From the NCBI GenBank assembly GCA_947500525.1, contig CANMSH010000003.1, positions 496,001 to 560,000 of the forward strand: DNA of 64,000 nt. Direction: 5' to 3'. Every line of letters starts with the position of its first letter. Within the stretch, counting starts at the first letter, position 1. Origin of the DNA: an uncultured Flavobacteriaceae bacterium (GTDB lineage Bacteria; Bacteroidota; Bacteroidia; Flavobacteriales; Flavobacteriaceae). The translations under genes were made by a program, and so were the position numbers. Positions 36,978 to 45,784 of this stretch are shown here, piece after piece. The notes under the pieces were generated by a model, which searched no databases, had not been told where the DNA came from, and saw nothing but the letters and a program-made list of their open reading frames with translations.

Positions 36978-37766
36978 ATGAGTAAGCAAGCAATTGGTGT
37001 TTTTGATTCTGGCGTTGGTGGCGTTTCTATTTGGAAAGAAATAACTGCGTTATTACCTTTTGAAGATACCGTCTACTTAGCTGATAGTAAAAATGCTCCA
37101 TACGGTCAAAAATCAAAAGAAAAGATTTTAGAATATTGTATTAAAAATACCGAGTTACTTATCGAGAAAGGATGTAAGATTGTGGTTGTTGCATGTAACA
37201 CGGCAACTACCAATGCCATTGCATTTTTGCGAGAAAATTATAATATTCCGTTTATTGGTATTGAACCAGCAATAAAACCGGCTGCATTGCAAACAAGAAC
37301 CAATGCAATAGGTATTTTAGCAACTCGCGGAACGTTATCGAGTGAATTATTCCATACTACATCACAAAAATTTACGGCTGGCATTGAAGTCATTGAACAA
37401 ATAGGAGAAGGTATAGTCCCTTTGATTGAGGCAGGGCAAATTGATTCACCAGAAATGATTGCACTATTGAAACAGTACTTAAACCCAATGTTAGATGCTA
37501 ACATAGATCACCTTGTGTTGGGATGCAGCCACTACCCTTTTTTGATCCCGACTATTAAAAAAATTATCGGAGATACTATTACCATAATAGATTCTGGAGA
37601 AGCTGTGGCCAAACAAACGGACGCTATTTTAAAGGAACGGAATTTACTCAATAATTCGACCTCTATTTCCCATCATAAATTATATAGCAATAGTCAAATT
37701 GAAACTTTATCATTAATGCTTCAAGAATGGAACCATCAATATACCATCAAAAAACTAAATTTTTAA
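36978..37766 (+). CDS. murI: Glutamate racemase
   Basis: MurI supplies D-glutamate for peptidoglycan. The 262-residue protein shows GVFDSGVGGVSIWKE at the N-terminus, the first catalytic cysteine in VVACNTATTNA near 72-75, and the second in VLGCSHYPFL near 180-184. It converges on the phytase-like gene with a 4-base overlap of the two stops. Confidence 0.97.
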   Translation: MSKQAIGVFDSGVGGVSIWKEITALLPFEDTVYLADSKNAPYGQKSKEKILEYCIKNTELLIEKGCKIVVVACNTATTNAIAFLRENYNIPFIGIEPAIKPAALQTRTNAIGILATRGTLSSELFHTTSQKFTAGIEVIEQIGEGIVPLIEAGQIDSPEMIALLKQYLNPMLDANIDHLVLGCSHYPFLIPTIKKIIGDTITIIDSGEAVAKQTDAILKERNLLNNSTSISHHKLYSNSQIETLSLMLQEWNHQYTIKKLNF

Positions 37767-38842
37767 TAAATCATTTCCATTAAAATAAACTGATTTTGTC
37801 GGTTTCCTTGTTTATTAAAGTCATTATCTGAGATAAAAAGTAACGTTTTGTTTCCGTTTGGTAACTCAGGGCCAAAACAAACACCTTCGATATTATCAAT
37901 GCCCTTATTTTGTAATACATCTTTTATTGTCTCGAAATTAAATACCAATTCCTTCTCGATAGGATAATAATTAACCTTAGTCAGTTTTTTATATTTAAGC
38001 GTATTTACAGCATCTGTATAATCTACACTATATATCTTTATCACATTGCCTTGATTGCCATAACCACTAGAATAACTTCGTTCTATAGTTAGCAGTTTAT
38101 TAGGAGCGTATGCCAAAACATCTGTTATTCCATTCACAGCGAAATCACCCAAAGGCTTCTTGGCAATATTATCAAGTAAGTAGGCAAATTGTTTAGTTGC
38201 ATCTCCTTGTTTATTAAAATAGGTAAATCGCACTGGAGAAGTCGTTTCGGTAAACTTTGGTTTTGATCCATCAAGCTTAAGCGGTAATTCTGTAGGGATC
38301 CAATAACCTTTTTCTTCAAAATCTTGAGTTAACCCTTCAAACACTCCATTATGTCTTGGTAGTTGCTTGCCTTTTGCTTTAAAATATTGAGGTATTTTAA
38401 ACTTTTCTTTGAATGTACCTTCTTGGGTAACACTAAAAAAAGAAGGGTCGGCTCCTTTCTTTATATTTCCTTCACTTACCAACAAGACCTCATTTCTTGT
38501 GGAGTCAACGATAATTGATTCTAGATCTAAGGTCCCCTCTACTCCATCTAGTCTCACCACTTGAGAAAATGCAATCGTATCAAACTTAGCATTTGATATA
38601 GTTATGTTGGCGGTATAAAAACGTGGATTTTGGTCATCATCGCAAGCAATATAATAGGTGTTGTTATAAAAATCAATCCCAGATAAACCACCTACTAATG
38701 TTGAATCTATAAACATATCATTAGGTAAAATATACTCATCCAAAAATTGAAGACGTACTTCTTTAGAAGATTTCATTTTCTGAGAACATCCATACAGAAA
38801 AACAAAACCTAAAATGAAGATTTTACTTATACCAAGTCGCAT
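37763..38842 (-). CDS. Esterase-like phytase-family lipoprotein
   Basis: From the ATG at 38842 (MRLGISKIFIL) a lipoprotein signal with lipobox FLYGC near residue 18 is seen. The 359-residue body matches the esterase-like activity of phytase family (PF13449), a beta-propeller-type fold: GGLSGIDFY near 50, DLESIIVD near 105, NGVFEGLTQDFEEKGYW near 160 and NIEGVCFGPELPNGNKTL near 320. Substrate is unknown. Its start overlaps the end of the gamma-carbonic-anhydrase gene by 20 bases. Confidence 0.82.
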   Translation of the reverse strand: MRLGISKIFILGFVFLYGCSQKMKSSKEVRLQFLDEYILPNDMFIDSTLVGGLSGIDFYNNTYYIACDDDQNPRFYTANITISNAKFDTIAFSQVVRLDGVEGTLDLESIIVDSTRNEVLLVSEGNIKKGADPSFFSVTQEGTFKEKFKIPQYFKAKGKQLPRHNGVFEGLTQDFEEKGYWIPTELPLKLDGSKPKFTETTSPVRFTYFNKQGDATKQFAYLLDNIAKKPLGDFAVNGITDVLAYAPNKLLTIERSYSSGYGNQGNVIKIYSVDYTDAVNTLKYKKLTKVNYYPIEKELVFNFETIKDVLQNKGIDNIEGVCFGPELPNGNKTLLFISDNDFNKQGNRQNQFILMEMIY

Positions 38843-39332
38843 ACTGAACATAATTATTAGCAATTCTATCAATCTGATCTGATATCAATTCTTGTGAAAT
38901 GTCTTTTACTTTCTTCGCAGGCACACCAGCATAAATAGTTCCTGATGCAACAACGGTTCCTTTTGTAACAACTGCACCTGCCGCTACGATAGAATTACTT
39001 TCAACGACACAATCATCCATCACAATACTCCCCATACCAATAAGCACATTATCTTTAATAGTACACCCATGAACAATAGCGTTATGGCCTACCGAAACAT
39101 TATTACCAATTGTGGTAGGACTCTTTTTATAGGTGCAATGCACCACGGCTCCATCTTGTATATTCACCTTATTACCCATTTTTATAAAATGTACATCACC
39201 GCGTAAAACGGCATTGTACCATATACTGCAATCATTTCCCATAGATACTTCACCTACAATAACAGCATTCTCGGCGATATAGCAATTGTCACCAAAGACA
39301 GGCATGTTTCCGTTCAATTCTTTAATAATCAT
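38823..39332 (-). CDS. Gamma-carbonic-anhydrase-like hexapeptide-repeat protein
   Basis: The 169-residue protein is a left-handed beta-helix of hexapeptide repeats, of the YrdA/PaaY group. The metal-binding histidines are in VVHCTY, VGHNAIVHGC near residues 65-95, and GNKVNIQDGAVVH is the family signature. Many relatives bind zinc or iron but have weak or no carbonic anhydrase activity, so the catalytic role is uncertain. It is upstream of the phytase-like lipoprotein and overlaps it. Confidence 0.93.
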   Translation of the reverse strand: MIIKELNGNMPVFGDNCYIAENAVIVGEVSMGNDCSIWYNAVLRGDVHFIKMGNKVNIQDGAVVHCTYKKSPTTIGNNVSVGHNAIVHGCTIKDNVLIGMGSIVMDDCVVESNSIVAAGAVVTKGTVVASGTIYAGVPAKKVKDISQELISDQIDRIANNYVQYATWYK

Positions 39333-39360
39333 CTGAACTCGTATTAATTAAAATTCCTAT

Positions 39361-40095
39361 TTATTTAAAGTAAGATAAAAATTCGGCTTTTTTAGAGGCC
39401 GATACACTGAGCTCTTTTCCATTAGACAAAGATACCGTGCCGCCTTTCCCTTTTTTATATGCCGCAATATAAGATACGTTCACCAAAAAGGACTTATGAA
39501 TTCTTGCAAAGCCACTTTCTTTTAACAAATCTTCAAAATACTTTAAGGTTTTGCTCACCAGCTTTTTTTGATTATTACTTAAAAACAATTCTGTATAATT
39601 ATCATCGGCCTTACAATAAATAATTTCTTTCATTTCTAATACCTCAAAACCATCTTGGGTGGGAATCGTAATTTTATTATCGGTGCTATTAACTTTTGGC
39701 ACTAAGACAGCATTTTGTAACTGTTTTTCTTTTGTTTTAATTTGTGAAACATAGTCAACTGCCTTGATCAATTCATCGATAGAAATAGGTTTAAGCAAAT
39801 AATACGATGCATGATTGTTTAATGCTTCAATGGCATATTGATTGTAAGCTGTAACAAATACCACTTCAAAATCGGTTTCATCAAATTTATCTAACAAATC
39901 GAATCCACTACCATATGGCATTTCTACATCTAAAAAAATAAGGTCAAGATCATTATTTCTAATTAAGATCATAGCATCGTCAATATTTGAAGCTTCGCCA
40001 ACAACGGTAACATTTGGACAATACTTTGATAGGTAATTTTTTAAAATATCGCGACTCGTTTGCTCATCTTCTACTATAATTGTCTTTAGCTCCAT
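39361..40095 (-). CDS. LytTR-family response regulator
   Basis: The 244-residue regulator pairs with the kinase next to it. The receiver domain (about 3-120) has the acidic pocket VEDE, phosphoacceptor Asp56 in LIFLDVEMP, the Thr in VFVTAYN and Lys in LLKPIS. The C-terminal LytTR DNA-binding domain (about 145-244) includes YTELFL, FARIHKSFLVN and a glycine-rich KKGKGGTVSLSNG segment. Its ATG overlaps the kinase stop in TAATG, giving translational coupling. Target genes are not visible. Confidence 0.95.
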   Translation of the reverse strand: MELKTIIVEDEQTSRDILKNYLSKYCPNVTVVGEASNIDDAMILIRNNDLDLIFLDVEMPYGSGFDLLDKFDETDFEVVFVTAYNQYAIEALNNHASYYLLKPISIDELIKAVDYVSQIKTKEKQLQNAVLVPKVNSTDNKITIPTQDGFEVLEMKEIIYCKADDNYTELFLSNNQKKLVSKTLKYFEDLLKESGFARIHKSFLVNVSYIAAYKKGKGGTVSLSNGKELSVSASKKAEFLSYFK

Positions 40096-42317
40096 TATTC
40101 TTTTTTAAGGATTAGTGTGACTTTAGTTCCTGTTGTATCTTCATGCAAATCTTCAATATAAACATCTACTTTATCTTTATACATTTCATTTAAAATGGTA
40201 ATTCTTTGTTTAATATTTTGCATGCCTTTAGACTGCTGTTTCTTTTGGTAATCTGTTTTTAAAGCTTTTGATTTTTCTCTACCAATTCCATCATCAGAAA
40301 TTTCGATTAAGATGGTTCCTTCATCTTTAGAAGTTAGAGAAACTTTTAAAAATCCTTTCTCTTTTTTATACCGTAGGCCATGCCATACAGCATTCTCAAT
40401 ATAAGGTTGTAATAGCATTGGAGGAATCTCAAATTGACCTTGATCAATAGACTTATCCACATGCAACTCGTAGTCAAACTTATCTTGAAACCTCGAATGT
40501 TCTAATTTCAAATACAAGGTCAATAATTCTAGTTCTTTTTCTAGAGAAATAAAATCTTCTTCTGAATTAACCAAAACACTGCGCATCAATGTAGAAAAAT
40601 CTGTTAAATAGCGATTGGCAGTTCGTTCATCATTCTGCGCAATAAAACTATTTACTGAGTTGAGAGCATTGAAAATAAAATGCGGATTCATTTGAGTTCT
40701 CAATGACTTCAATGCCAATAAATTATTAGCCAGTTTTCGTTGTCTATTACTTCTAACCATCCAAAACAAAGAAAACAGTAGTAATCCTAACCCAATAAGC
40801 AAACTGTATATAATTATTCTTTGTCTCCTATCATTTTCGACCGTTAATCTATTCTCTGTTTGGTATAATTGTATTTTACTTTCTGAAAGTTCTCTATCTT
40901 TTTCAAGGCTTGATATTCTGTTTTGTTTTTCAGATAAATCTTTATTCAAACCTACCAATCGAGCTATCTCATTTTCTTTATCCTTATAAACCTTGTCAAC
41001 TAGCGAGACATATTTTTTATAATTACTTAATGCTTTATCATCATCTCCTAGCGACACATAAGCTTCTGACAAACTTTGCAGCGCATCCTTTTGGGTTTTG
41101 AAATCATCTGAACTTTCGGCTTCGGCCGCGCTTTCCTCCAATAAAGAAATGGCGTCACTAGTGTTATTTTGTTTCAATAATGCGTTTCCTAGATCAAGTT
41201 TTGCTTTTGATTTTGTTAACTTGAGATCGCCATCTTCAACTACGACCTCATCTAATTCTGCCTCTTCTAATTTTTTTAAAGTCTCTTGGCGTAGTTCTAC
41301 TTCTTTATCAACGTTTCTGTTTCTACTATAAAAATCGGCGACTCTTTTGCTTTCCACAGCTGCTTTTTTAGGGCTTTGTTGCGCAGCAAAATTACTTTGA
41401 AGATAGTCTTCTGCTTTTGATGTTTCTCCTTGTGCTTCGAGTGTAGCCGATACTTTCGTATTTAGCCCCGTAATTTTGGATGTATTCTTTAAATCTTTCG
41501 CCAAAGTTAATCCCTGTTGATATTGCTCTAAACCTTTGTTCAATTGATTTTGGCGAACAGAGATATCTCCTAAACCTTCATAAACTTCAATTTTTTGAGC
41601 ATTGGTAATACCGCGTTTGTTAAGTAGAGTACTATATTTTTGTTTACTTACCTCTAAATTATTGTTTAATCGCAGAGCCTTTGCCAATTTAAGTTGATTT
41701 ACAATAGTATTTGAATTTTCTGTAGCGATGGTATAATTACTTACAGCCAAATCATATTGTGCTAAATTCATATAGACGTCACCGAGCACGCTATATGACG
41801 CTCCTAATTGCGCTTTATTTTTACTTCTATTGGCAATTTTTAAGGAATTCTCAATAAACTCAATACTCTTTGTTGGTACACTCTTCTTATATCTATTGGC
41901 AGAATCTAAGAAGTTTTGAAACTGACCAGAAGTATCAGATCGCAATTTTTTGGATACGCGTGAATCAGATGTAAATTGTCTCTTTCGTTTCTCTTGAATG
42001 ACGTTATCTTTATCTTCAACTTCGTAATATATGCTTCCATCTAACCGATACGAATTGATAATGATGCCATTTTTACTTAAAACGATAATATCTCCATTTT
42101 TAGCATTTATTGAAAACTCTCCGTTCGTATTGGTATACGCGCGAGCACTCTTTCCTTTTACACGAACTTGGATACCACTTAGTGGTTTACCAAACTCATC
42201 AGTAACCCTATCTGAATATATCTTATTGGGTACGATTATTCTACTTTCATCTTGAGCAAATAAAGGTATTACCAAGAGTAAAAAAAGGAATAATAAAATG
42301 TGTTTTTTCTGTATCAT
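40095..42317 (-). CDS. LytS-type sensor histidine kinase with TPR sensor region
   Basis: The 740-residue kinase has a signal peptide (cut near FAQDE), a carboxypeptidase-regulatory-like beta-sandwich (about 30-100), TPR helices (about 140-440) on the periplasmic side, a coiled coil (about 445-498), one membrane span at 500-521, and a His_kinase domain with phospho-accepting His546 in QMNPHFIFNALNS, then an HATPase domain (DDGIGREKSK). It partners with the LytTR regulator that follows. The stimulus is unknown; a periplasmic TPR sensor of this kind is common in Bacteroidota. Confidence 0.95.
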   Translation of the reverse strand: MIQKKHILLFLFLLLVIPLFAQDESRIIVPNKIYSDRVTDEFGKPLSGIQVRVKGKSARAYTNTNGEFSINAKNGDIIVLSKNGIIINSYRLDGSIYYEVEDKDNVIQEKRKRQFTSDSRVSKKLRSDTSGQFQNFLDSANRYKKSVPTKSIEFIENSLKIANRSKNKAQLGASYSVLGDVYMNLAQYDLAVSNYTIATENSNTIVNQLKLAKALRLNNNLEVSKQKYSTLLNKRGITNAQKIEVYEGLGDISVRQNQLNKGLEQYQQGLTLAKDLKNTSKITGLNTKVSATLEAQGETSKAEDYLQSNFAAQQSPKKAAVESKRVADFYSRNRNVDKEVELRQETLKKLEEAELDEVVVEDGDLKLTKSKAKLDLGNALLKQNNTSDAISLLEESAAEAESSDDFKTQKDALQSLSEAYVSLGDDDKALSNYKKYVSLVDKVYKDKENEIARLVGLNKDLSEKQNRISSLEKDRELSESKIQLYQTENRLTVENDRRQRIIIYSLLIGLGLLLFSLFWMVRSNRQRKLANNLLALKSLRTQMNPHFIFNALNSVNSFIAQNDERTANRYLTDFSTLMRSVLVNSEEDFISLEKELELLTLYLKLEHSRFQDKFDYELHVDKSIDQGQFEIPPMLLQPYIENAVWHGLRYKKEKGFLKVSLTSKDEGTILIEISDDGIGREKSKALKTDYQKKQQSKGMQNIKQRITILNEMYKDKVDVYIEDLHEDTTGTKVTLILKKE

Positions 42318-42531
42318 TTTCTTTTTAGAATAGGGTAAATCTACATACTTAAATTCGTTTTATAAAATCGACAAATCTTAAAAACGGGCTTTTATCCTAC
42401 TAAAACTATACTGATTTACTTCTTTGCTATCCGGCAAGGATCGTTTACTCATTGAAATGGTTCATTTGCGCATTCTTGATTTTTTTTGCCTTTTCTCGCA
42501 GCTACTTTTACTGAAAATTAAAATAAACATT

Positions 42532-43641
42532 ATGAAAAATTTATGTCTAGTGCTATTAACTCTGATAACGTTTAGCGTATCAGCTAACGAAAATGATGAC
42601 ACCAATAAGAAGCATACTATCAAAGTTGCATTATTATTAGATACTAGTAATTCTATGGATGGCTTAATCAATCAGGCCAAAACGCAACTCTGGGAAATTG
42701 TAAATGAACTGTCATACGCTAAATGTGGAAATGAAGATCCTAATTTAGAAATTTCGTTGTACGAGTATGGTAATAGTAACTTACCATCTGCCGAAGGATA
42801 TATACGTCAAGTGATCGGATTTAGTAGTGATCTGGATGAAATTTCTGAAAAACTATTCGCTCTAAAAACAAGTGGAGGCAATGAATTTTGCGGGGCAGTC
42901 ATTAAAACTTCCTTAAAAGAATTGAATTGGGGATCCAATAAAAAAGATCTAAAACTTATTTTTATTGCGGGTAACGAACCTTTTACCCAAGGCAAGATCA
43001 ATTATAAAGATGCTGCAATTCAGGCAAACGAGCAAGATGTGGTTATCAATACTATTTTTTGTGGGAACTATCAAAATGGTGTTTCAGGAAAATGGCAAGA
43101 TGGTGCCAAGTTGACTAAAGGTGACTATATGGCTATTGATCACAATGAAACTGTTGTACATATTTCTTCTCCGTATGATGATGTTATCATTCAATTGAAT
43201 AAAAAATTAAACAACACCTACGTTTATTATGGCACTCAAGGAATAAGCAAAATGACATTACAATCAAAACAAGATAGTAACGCGGCAGAATTAGACGAAG
43301 TTGTTGTTGTAAAAAGAGCCGTAAGCAAAAGTTCTAGAATGTATCAGAACTCATCTTGGGATCTTGTTGATGCCGAAAAAAGAAAAGGTTTTAGTTATGA
43401 TAAATTAGACAAAAAAAGTTTACCCAAAGATTTACAAAACAAATCGTCTCAAGAAATTAAAACATACGTTTCTAAGCAACGTAAAAAGCGTGAAGAAATC
43501 AAAGAAGAAATCAAAAAATTAAACGCTCAAAGAAACGCATATGTTGCAAAAAAAAGAAAAGCGTCAAATACTAAAAGTTTAGATAAAGCGATGATTGCAT
43601 CACTTAAACGACAAGCAAAATCGAAAAACTATGTTTGGTAG
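42532..43641 (+). CDS. Secreted von Willebrand factor type A domain protein
   Basis: From the ATG at 42532 a signal peptide ends near SVSANE. The 369-residue protein has a VWA domain (about 28-225) with the MIDAS motif DTSNSM near 36-41 and a following threonine/aspartate pattern, then an unusual stretch LDEVVVV, known from TonB-box-like and plug-entry sequences, and a lysine/arginine-rich helical C-terminus (KKREEIKEEIKKLNAQR). There is no membrane anchor. Its partner is unknown. Confidence 0.85.
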   Translation: MKNLCLVLLTLITFSVSANENDDTNKKHTIKVALLLDTSNSMDGLINQAKTQLWEIVNELSYAKCGNEDPNLEISLYEYGNSNLPSAEGYIRQVIGFSSDLDEISEKLFALKTSGGNEFCGAVIKTSLKELNWGSNKKDLKLIFIAGNEPFTQGKINYKDAAIQANEQDVVINTIFCGNYQNGVSGKWQDGAKLTKGDYMAIDHNETVVHISSPYDDVIIQLNKKLNNTYVYYGTQGISKMTLQSKQDSNAAELDEVVVVKRAVSKSSRMYQNSSWDLVDAEKRKGFSYDKLDKKSLPKDLQNKSSQEIKTYVSKQRKKREEIKEEIKKLNAQRNAYVAKKRKASNTKSLDKAMIASLKRQAKSKNYVW

Positions 43642-43664
43642 TACTTTTAAATAAAATTGAGAAG

Positions 43665-43701
43665 AAGTTGGCAGTATTCAATCACGTACTGCTAACTTTT
43701 G
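43665..43701 (+). terminator. Weak terminator after the VWA gene
   Basis: AAGTTGGCAGTA pairs imperfectly with TACTGCTAACTT around a 10-base loop and ends in a short T run. It lies between the two convergent genes. Confidence 0.45.
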
Positions 43702-43716
43702 ATCTTATATTAGCTA

Positions 43717-44340
43717 TCAATTTTCTTTTTTCCATTTGTTATAAAACTCAACAATTTCAGTAGGATTATCAATTGTTTTGTTTCTAATTTTCATAGCTAA
43801 CTTTGGGCAATCATCAAAAAATTTCGCTAACCTCTTTCTTCTCAATCCTAAAATTCCTTGTGAGGCTCTCACTAACAAAGAATTTCCTTCTTTCTTAAAA
43901 TATCCTACAGTATCAATATAACCAGAATCATCATCCTCATATTCCCAATGATAATATGACAAAAAACCTTTGTGAACTACCTTCAAAAAGTGTTGTTCTC
44001 CAACGCTCGGAGTTACCTTATAATCTTGATTTAAAAATCCACTCGATGCTGCTGATAACCAAACACTTTCAAAAAGATCCTCGCCTCTCTTATAACTCAA
44101 AATCTGACTTGGTTTATAGGTTCTCTTTCCTCTTTTGTTCTTAAATTTTATTTTTTTATAAAGACCACCGAAGGGATGGTCTTTTCTATCTTTAACAGAA
44201 CCGTGCAGCGTATCTTTCATACTTAACACAATATAGCCTGCCTCATATCCCTTTTGTGCGAAACTAGTAAGCTGCGTAGATAATATGAACGCCATGAGCA
44301 TATATATCAGTTTCATATCCGTTCGTCTTTTCTTCTTCAT
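43717..44340 (-). CDS. Secreted hypothetical protein
   Basis: I do not recognise this 207-residue product. It has a signal peptide (start at 44340, or at 44316 with MKLIYMLMAFILS; cut near SFAQK). The mature part is basic and beta-rich, with GYIVLSMKDTLHGSVKDRK near the start, a repeat of lysine/arginine around 70-85, and no membrane anchor. The opening segment recalls envelope proteins annotated only as hypothetical in flavobacteria. It is convergent with the VWA gene. Confidence 0.7.
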   Translation of the reverse strand: MKKKRRTDMKLIYMLMAFILSTQLTSFAQKGYEAGYIVLSMKDTLHGSVKDRKDHPFGGLYKKIKFKNKRGKRTYKPSQILSYKRGEDLFESVWLSAASSGFLNQDYKVTPSVGEQHFLKVVHKGFLSYYHWEYEDDDSGYIDTVGYFKKEGNSLLVRASQGILGLRRKRLAKFFDDCPKLAMKIRNKTIDNPTEIVEFYNKWKKEN

Positions 44341-44509
44341 ATCATTTTAGTTTTAATCGCACATATTACATATGCCGGTTGGGTAAAAAGCTAACTGTGC
44401 TAGTTCATAACATAAATCAAGCCAAAAATCATATAGAAACGAGCGTATCTACCAAAATCGGCTCATAATAAGTCGCTCAAAATTACACCTCAAGTAAAGA
44501 AGTTTTGAC

Positions 44510-44517
44510 TAACTTTG
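44510..44517 (+). promoter_or_regulatory. -7 element for the NifU-like gene
   Basis: TAACTTTG matches TAnnTTTG, 15 bases before the ATG at 44533; no -33 box is clear. Confidence 0.45.
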
Positions 44518-44532
44518 TACCAAATTATATCG

Positions 44533-45432
44533 ATGATGCAAGAATTTAAGATCACCATAGAAAATACACCAAATGACACCATTTTAAAATTTGTAGCGAA
44601 TACAATTTTAACCGATGGAAGCTTCGAATATCATAATGTTGAGGAAGTAAAAAACTCTACGATGATTCAGCAATTGTTTCATTTACCATTTATCAAAAAA
44701 GTTTTTGTGACGGCTAATTTTATTGCTATCGAACGATTTAATATTGTTGAATGGAGTGATGTTCAAGATGAATTAAAAAAGGTTATAGAAAATTACTTAA
44801 ATACAAATCAAAGTTTATTTACAAAACAAGAGCATAAACAACTGGTGGTGGAAGTCTATGGAGAGAGCACGCCGAACCCCGCTGTCATGAAGTTTGTAAC
44901 TAACAAACTTCTTACTTCTGAGAATATAGAGGTGAAAAATATAGAAAATGCAACTGAAGTTCCGATTGCGAAAGCCTTATTAGATTTTCCATATGTAGAT
45001 GAAGTATTTATTTCAGAAAATTATGTTTCTGTTACTAAAAATGCGACGGTTGAATGGTTTGAAATTACTTCTGCCCTTCGAGATTTTCTAAAGAATTATA
45101 TCAAAGAAAATAAAGCTGTTATTACCGAAAACTATGTGCCCATTGCAAATAATGAAGCGGCTATAGAACCAATTGAAACTGAAAACTTAGATGACATTTC
45201 TAAAGAAATTGTGGCTATTTTAGATGAATACATAAAACCTGCAGTGACTTCTGATGGCGGAAATATCATGTTTCAGTCATACGATACATCGAGTAAAACG
45301 GTAAATGTTGTTCTTCAAGGTGCTTGTAGCGGATGCCCATCCTCGACGATTACACTAAAAAATGGCATTGAAGCTACGCTTAAACAATTGCTGCCTAATA
45401 AGATAGAAGAAGTGATTGCTATCAACGGATAA
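44533..45432 (+). CDS. NifU-family iron-sulphur scaffold with duplicated Nfu_N domain
   Basis: Nfu-type proteins carry and deliver iron-sulphur clusters. The 299-residue protein (ATG 44533; an earlier TTG at 44515 is rejected) has two Nfu_N-like repeats, about 3-85 and 100-185, each with the form PN.A/T..KFV.N...T, a hydrophobic pair and VEW. The C-terminal NifU domain (about 215-299) has the cluster-binding CSGCPSS. Because the first repeat lost the PNP motif, it looks degenerate relative to the second (STPNPAVMKFV). Confidence 0.92.
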   Translation: MMQEFKITIENTPNDTILKFVANTILTDGSFEYHNVEEVKNSTMIQQLFHLPFIKKVFVTANFIAIERFNIVEWSDVQDELKKVIENYLNTNQSLFTKQEHKQLVVEVYGESTPNPAVMKFVTNKLLTSENIEVKNIENATEVPIAKALLDFPYVDEVFISENYVSVTKNATVEWFEITSALRDFLKNYIKENKAVITENYVPIANNEAAIEPIETENLDDISKEIVAILDEYIKPAVTSDGGNIMFQSYDTSSKTVNVVLQGACSGCPSSTITLKNGIEATLKQLLPNKIEEVIAING

Positions 45433-45502
45433 TTTTTAAAAAGTGCGGGTGATTTTGTATATTTACGTACAAAAATTTTTTTAACCAAAAAACTAAATAG
45501 TT

Positions 45503-45703
45503 ATGGCAGTAATGAAAGTTATTGAAGTATTAGCAAATTCTGACAAAAGTTGGGAAGATGCTACTCGCAAAGCAGTAAAACACGCTTCAAAAAGTGTAAA
45601 ACACATTAAATCGGTATTTGTACAATCTCAAAGTGCTGTTGTTGACGGTGATGATGTAGCAGAATTTCGTGTAAATGTTAAAATTACTTTTGAAGTAAAA
45701 TAA
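45503..45703 (+). CDS. Dodecin family flavin-binding protein
   Basis: Dodecins are 12-mers that sequester riboflavin or FAD. The 66-residue protein shows KVIEVLANSDKSWEDATRKAV, the flavin-stacking segment, and the ending EFRVNVKITFEVK. Usual length for the family. It has its own terminator. A weak TATATTTA element lies upstream near 45457. Confidence 0.95.
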   Translation: MAVMKVIEVLANSDKSWEDATRKAVKHASKSVKHIKSVFVQSQSAVVDGDDVAEFRVNVKITFEVK

Positions 45704-45722
45704 ACACACATTTTAAAATCAT

Positions 45723-45757
45723 AAAAGCGTTTTGATATTGATCAAAACGCTTTTTTT
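45723..45757 (+). terminator. Terminator after the dodecin gene
   Basis: AAAAGCGTTTTGAT and ATCAAAACGCTTTT form a near-perfect stem with a T run. Confidence 0.88.
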
Positions 45758-45763
45758 ATTATG

Positions 45764-45771
45764 TATATTTG
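45764..45771 (+). promoter_or_regulatory. -7 element for the DUF255 gene
   Basis: TATATTTG matches TAnnTTTG and ends 13 bases before the ATG at 45785, directly after the dodecin terminator. Confidence 0.5.
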
Positions 45772-45784
45772 AAAAAAAAACACA

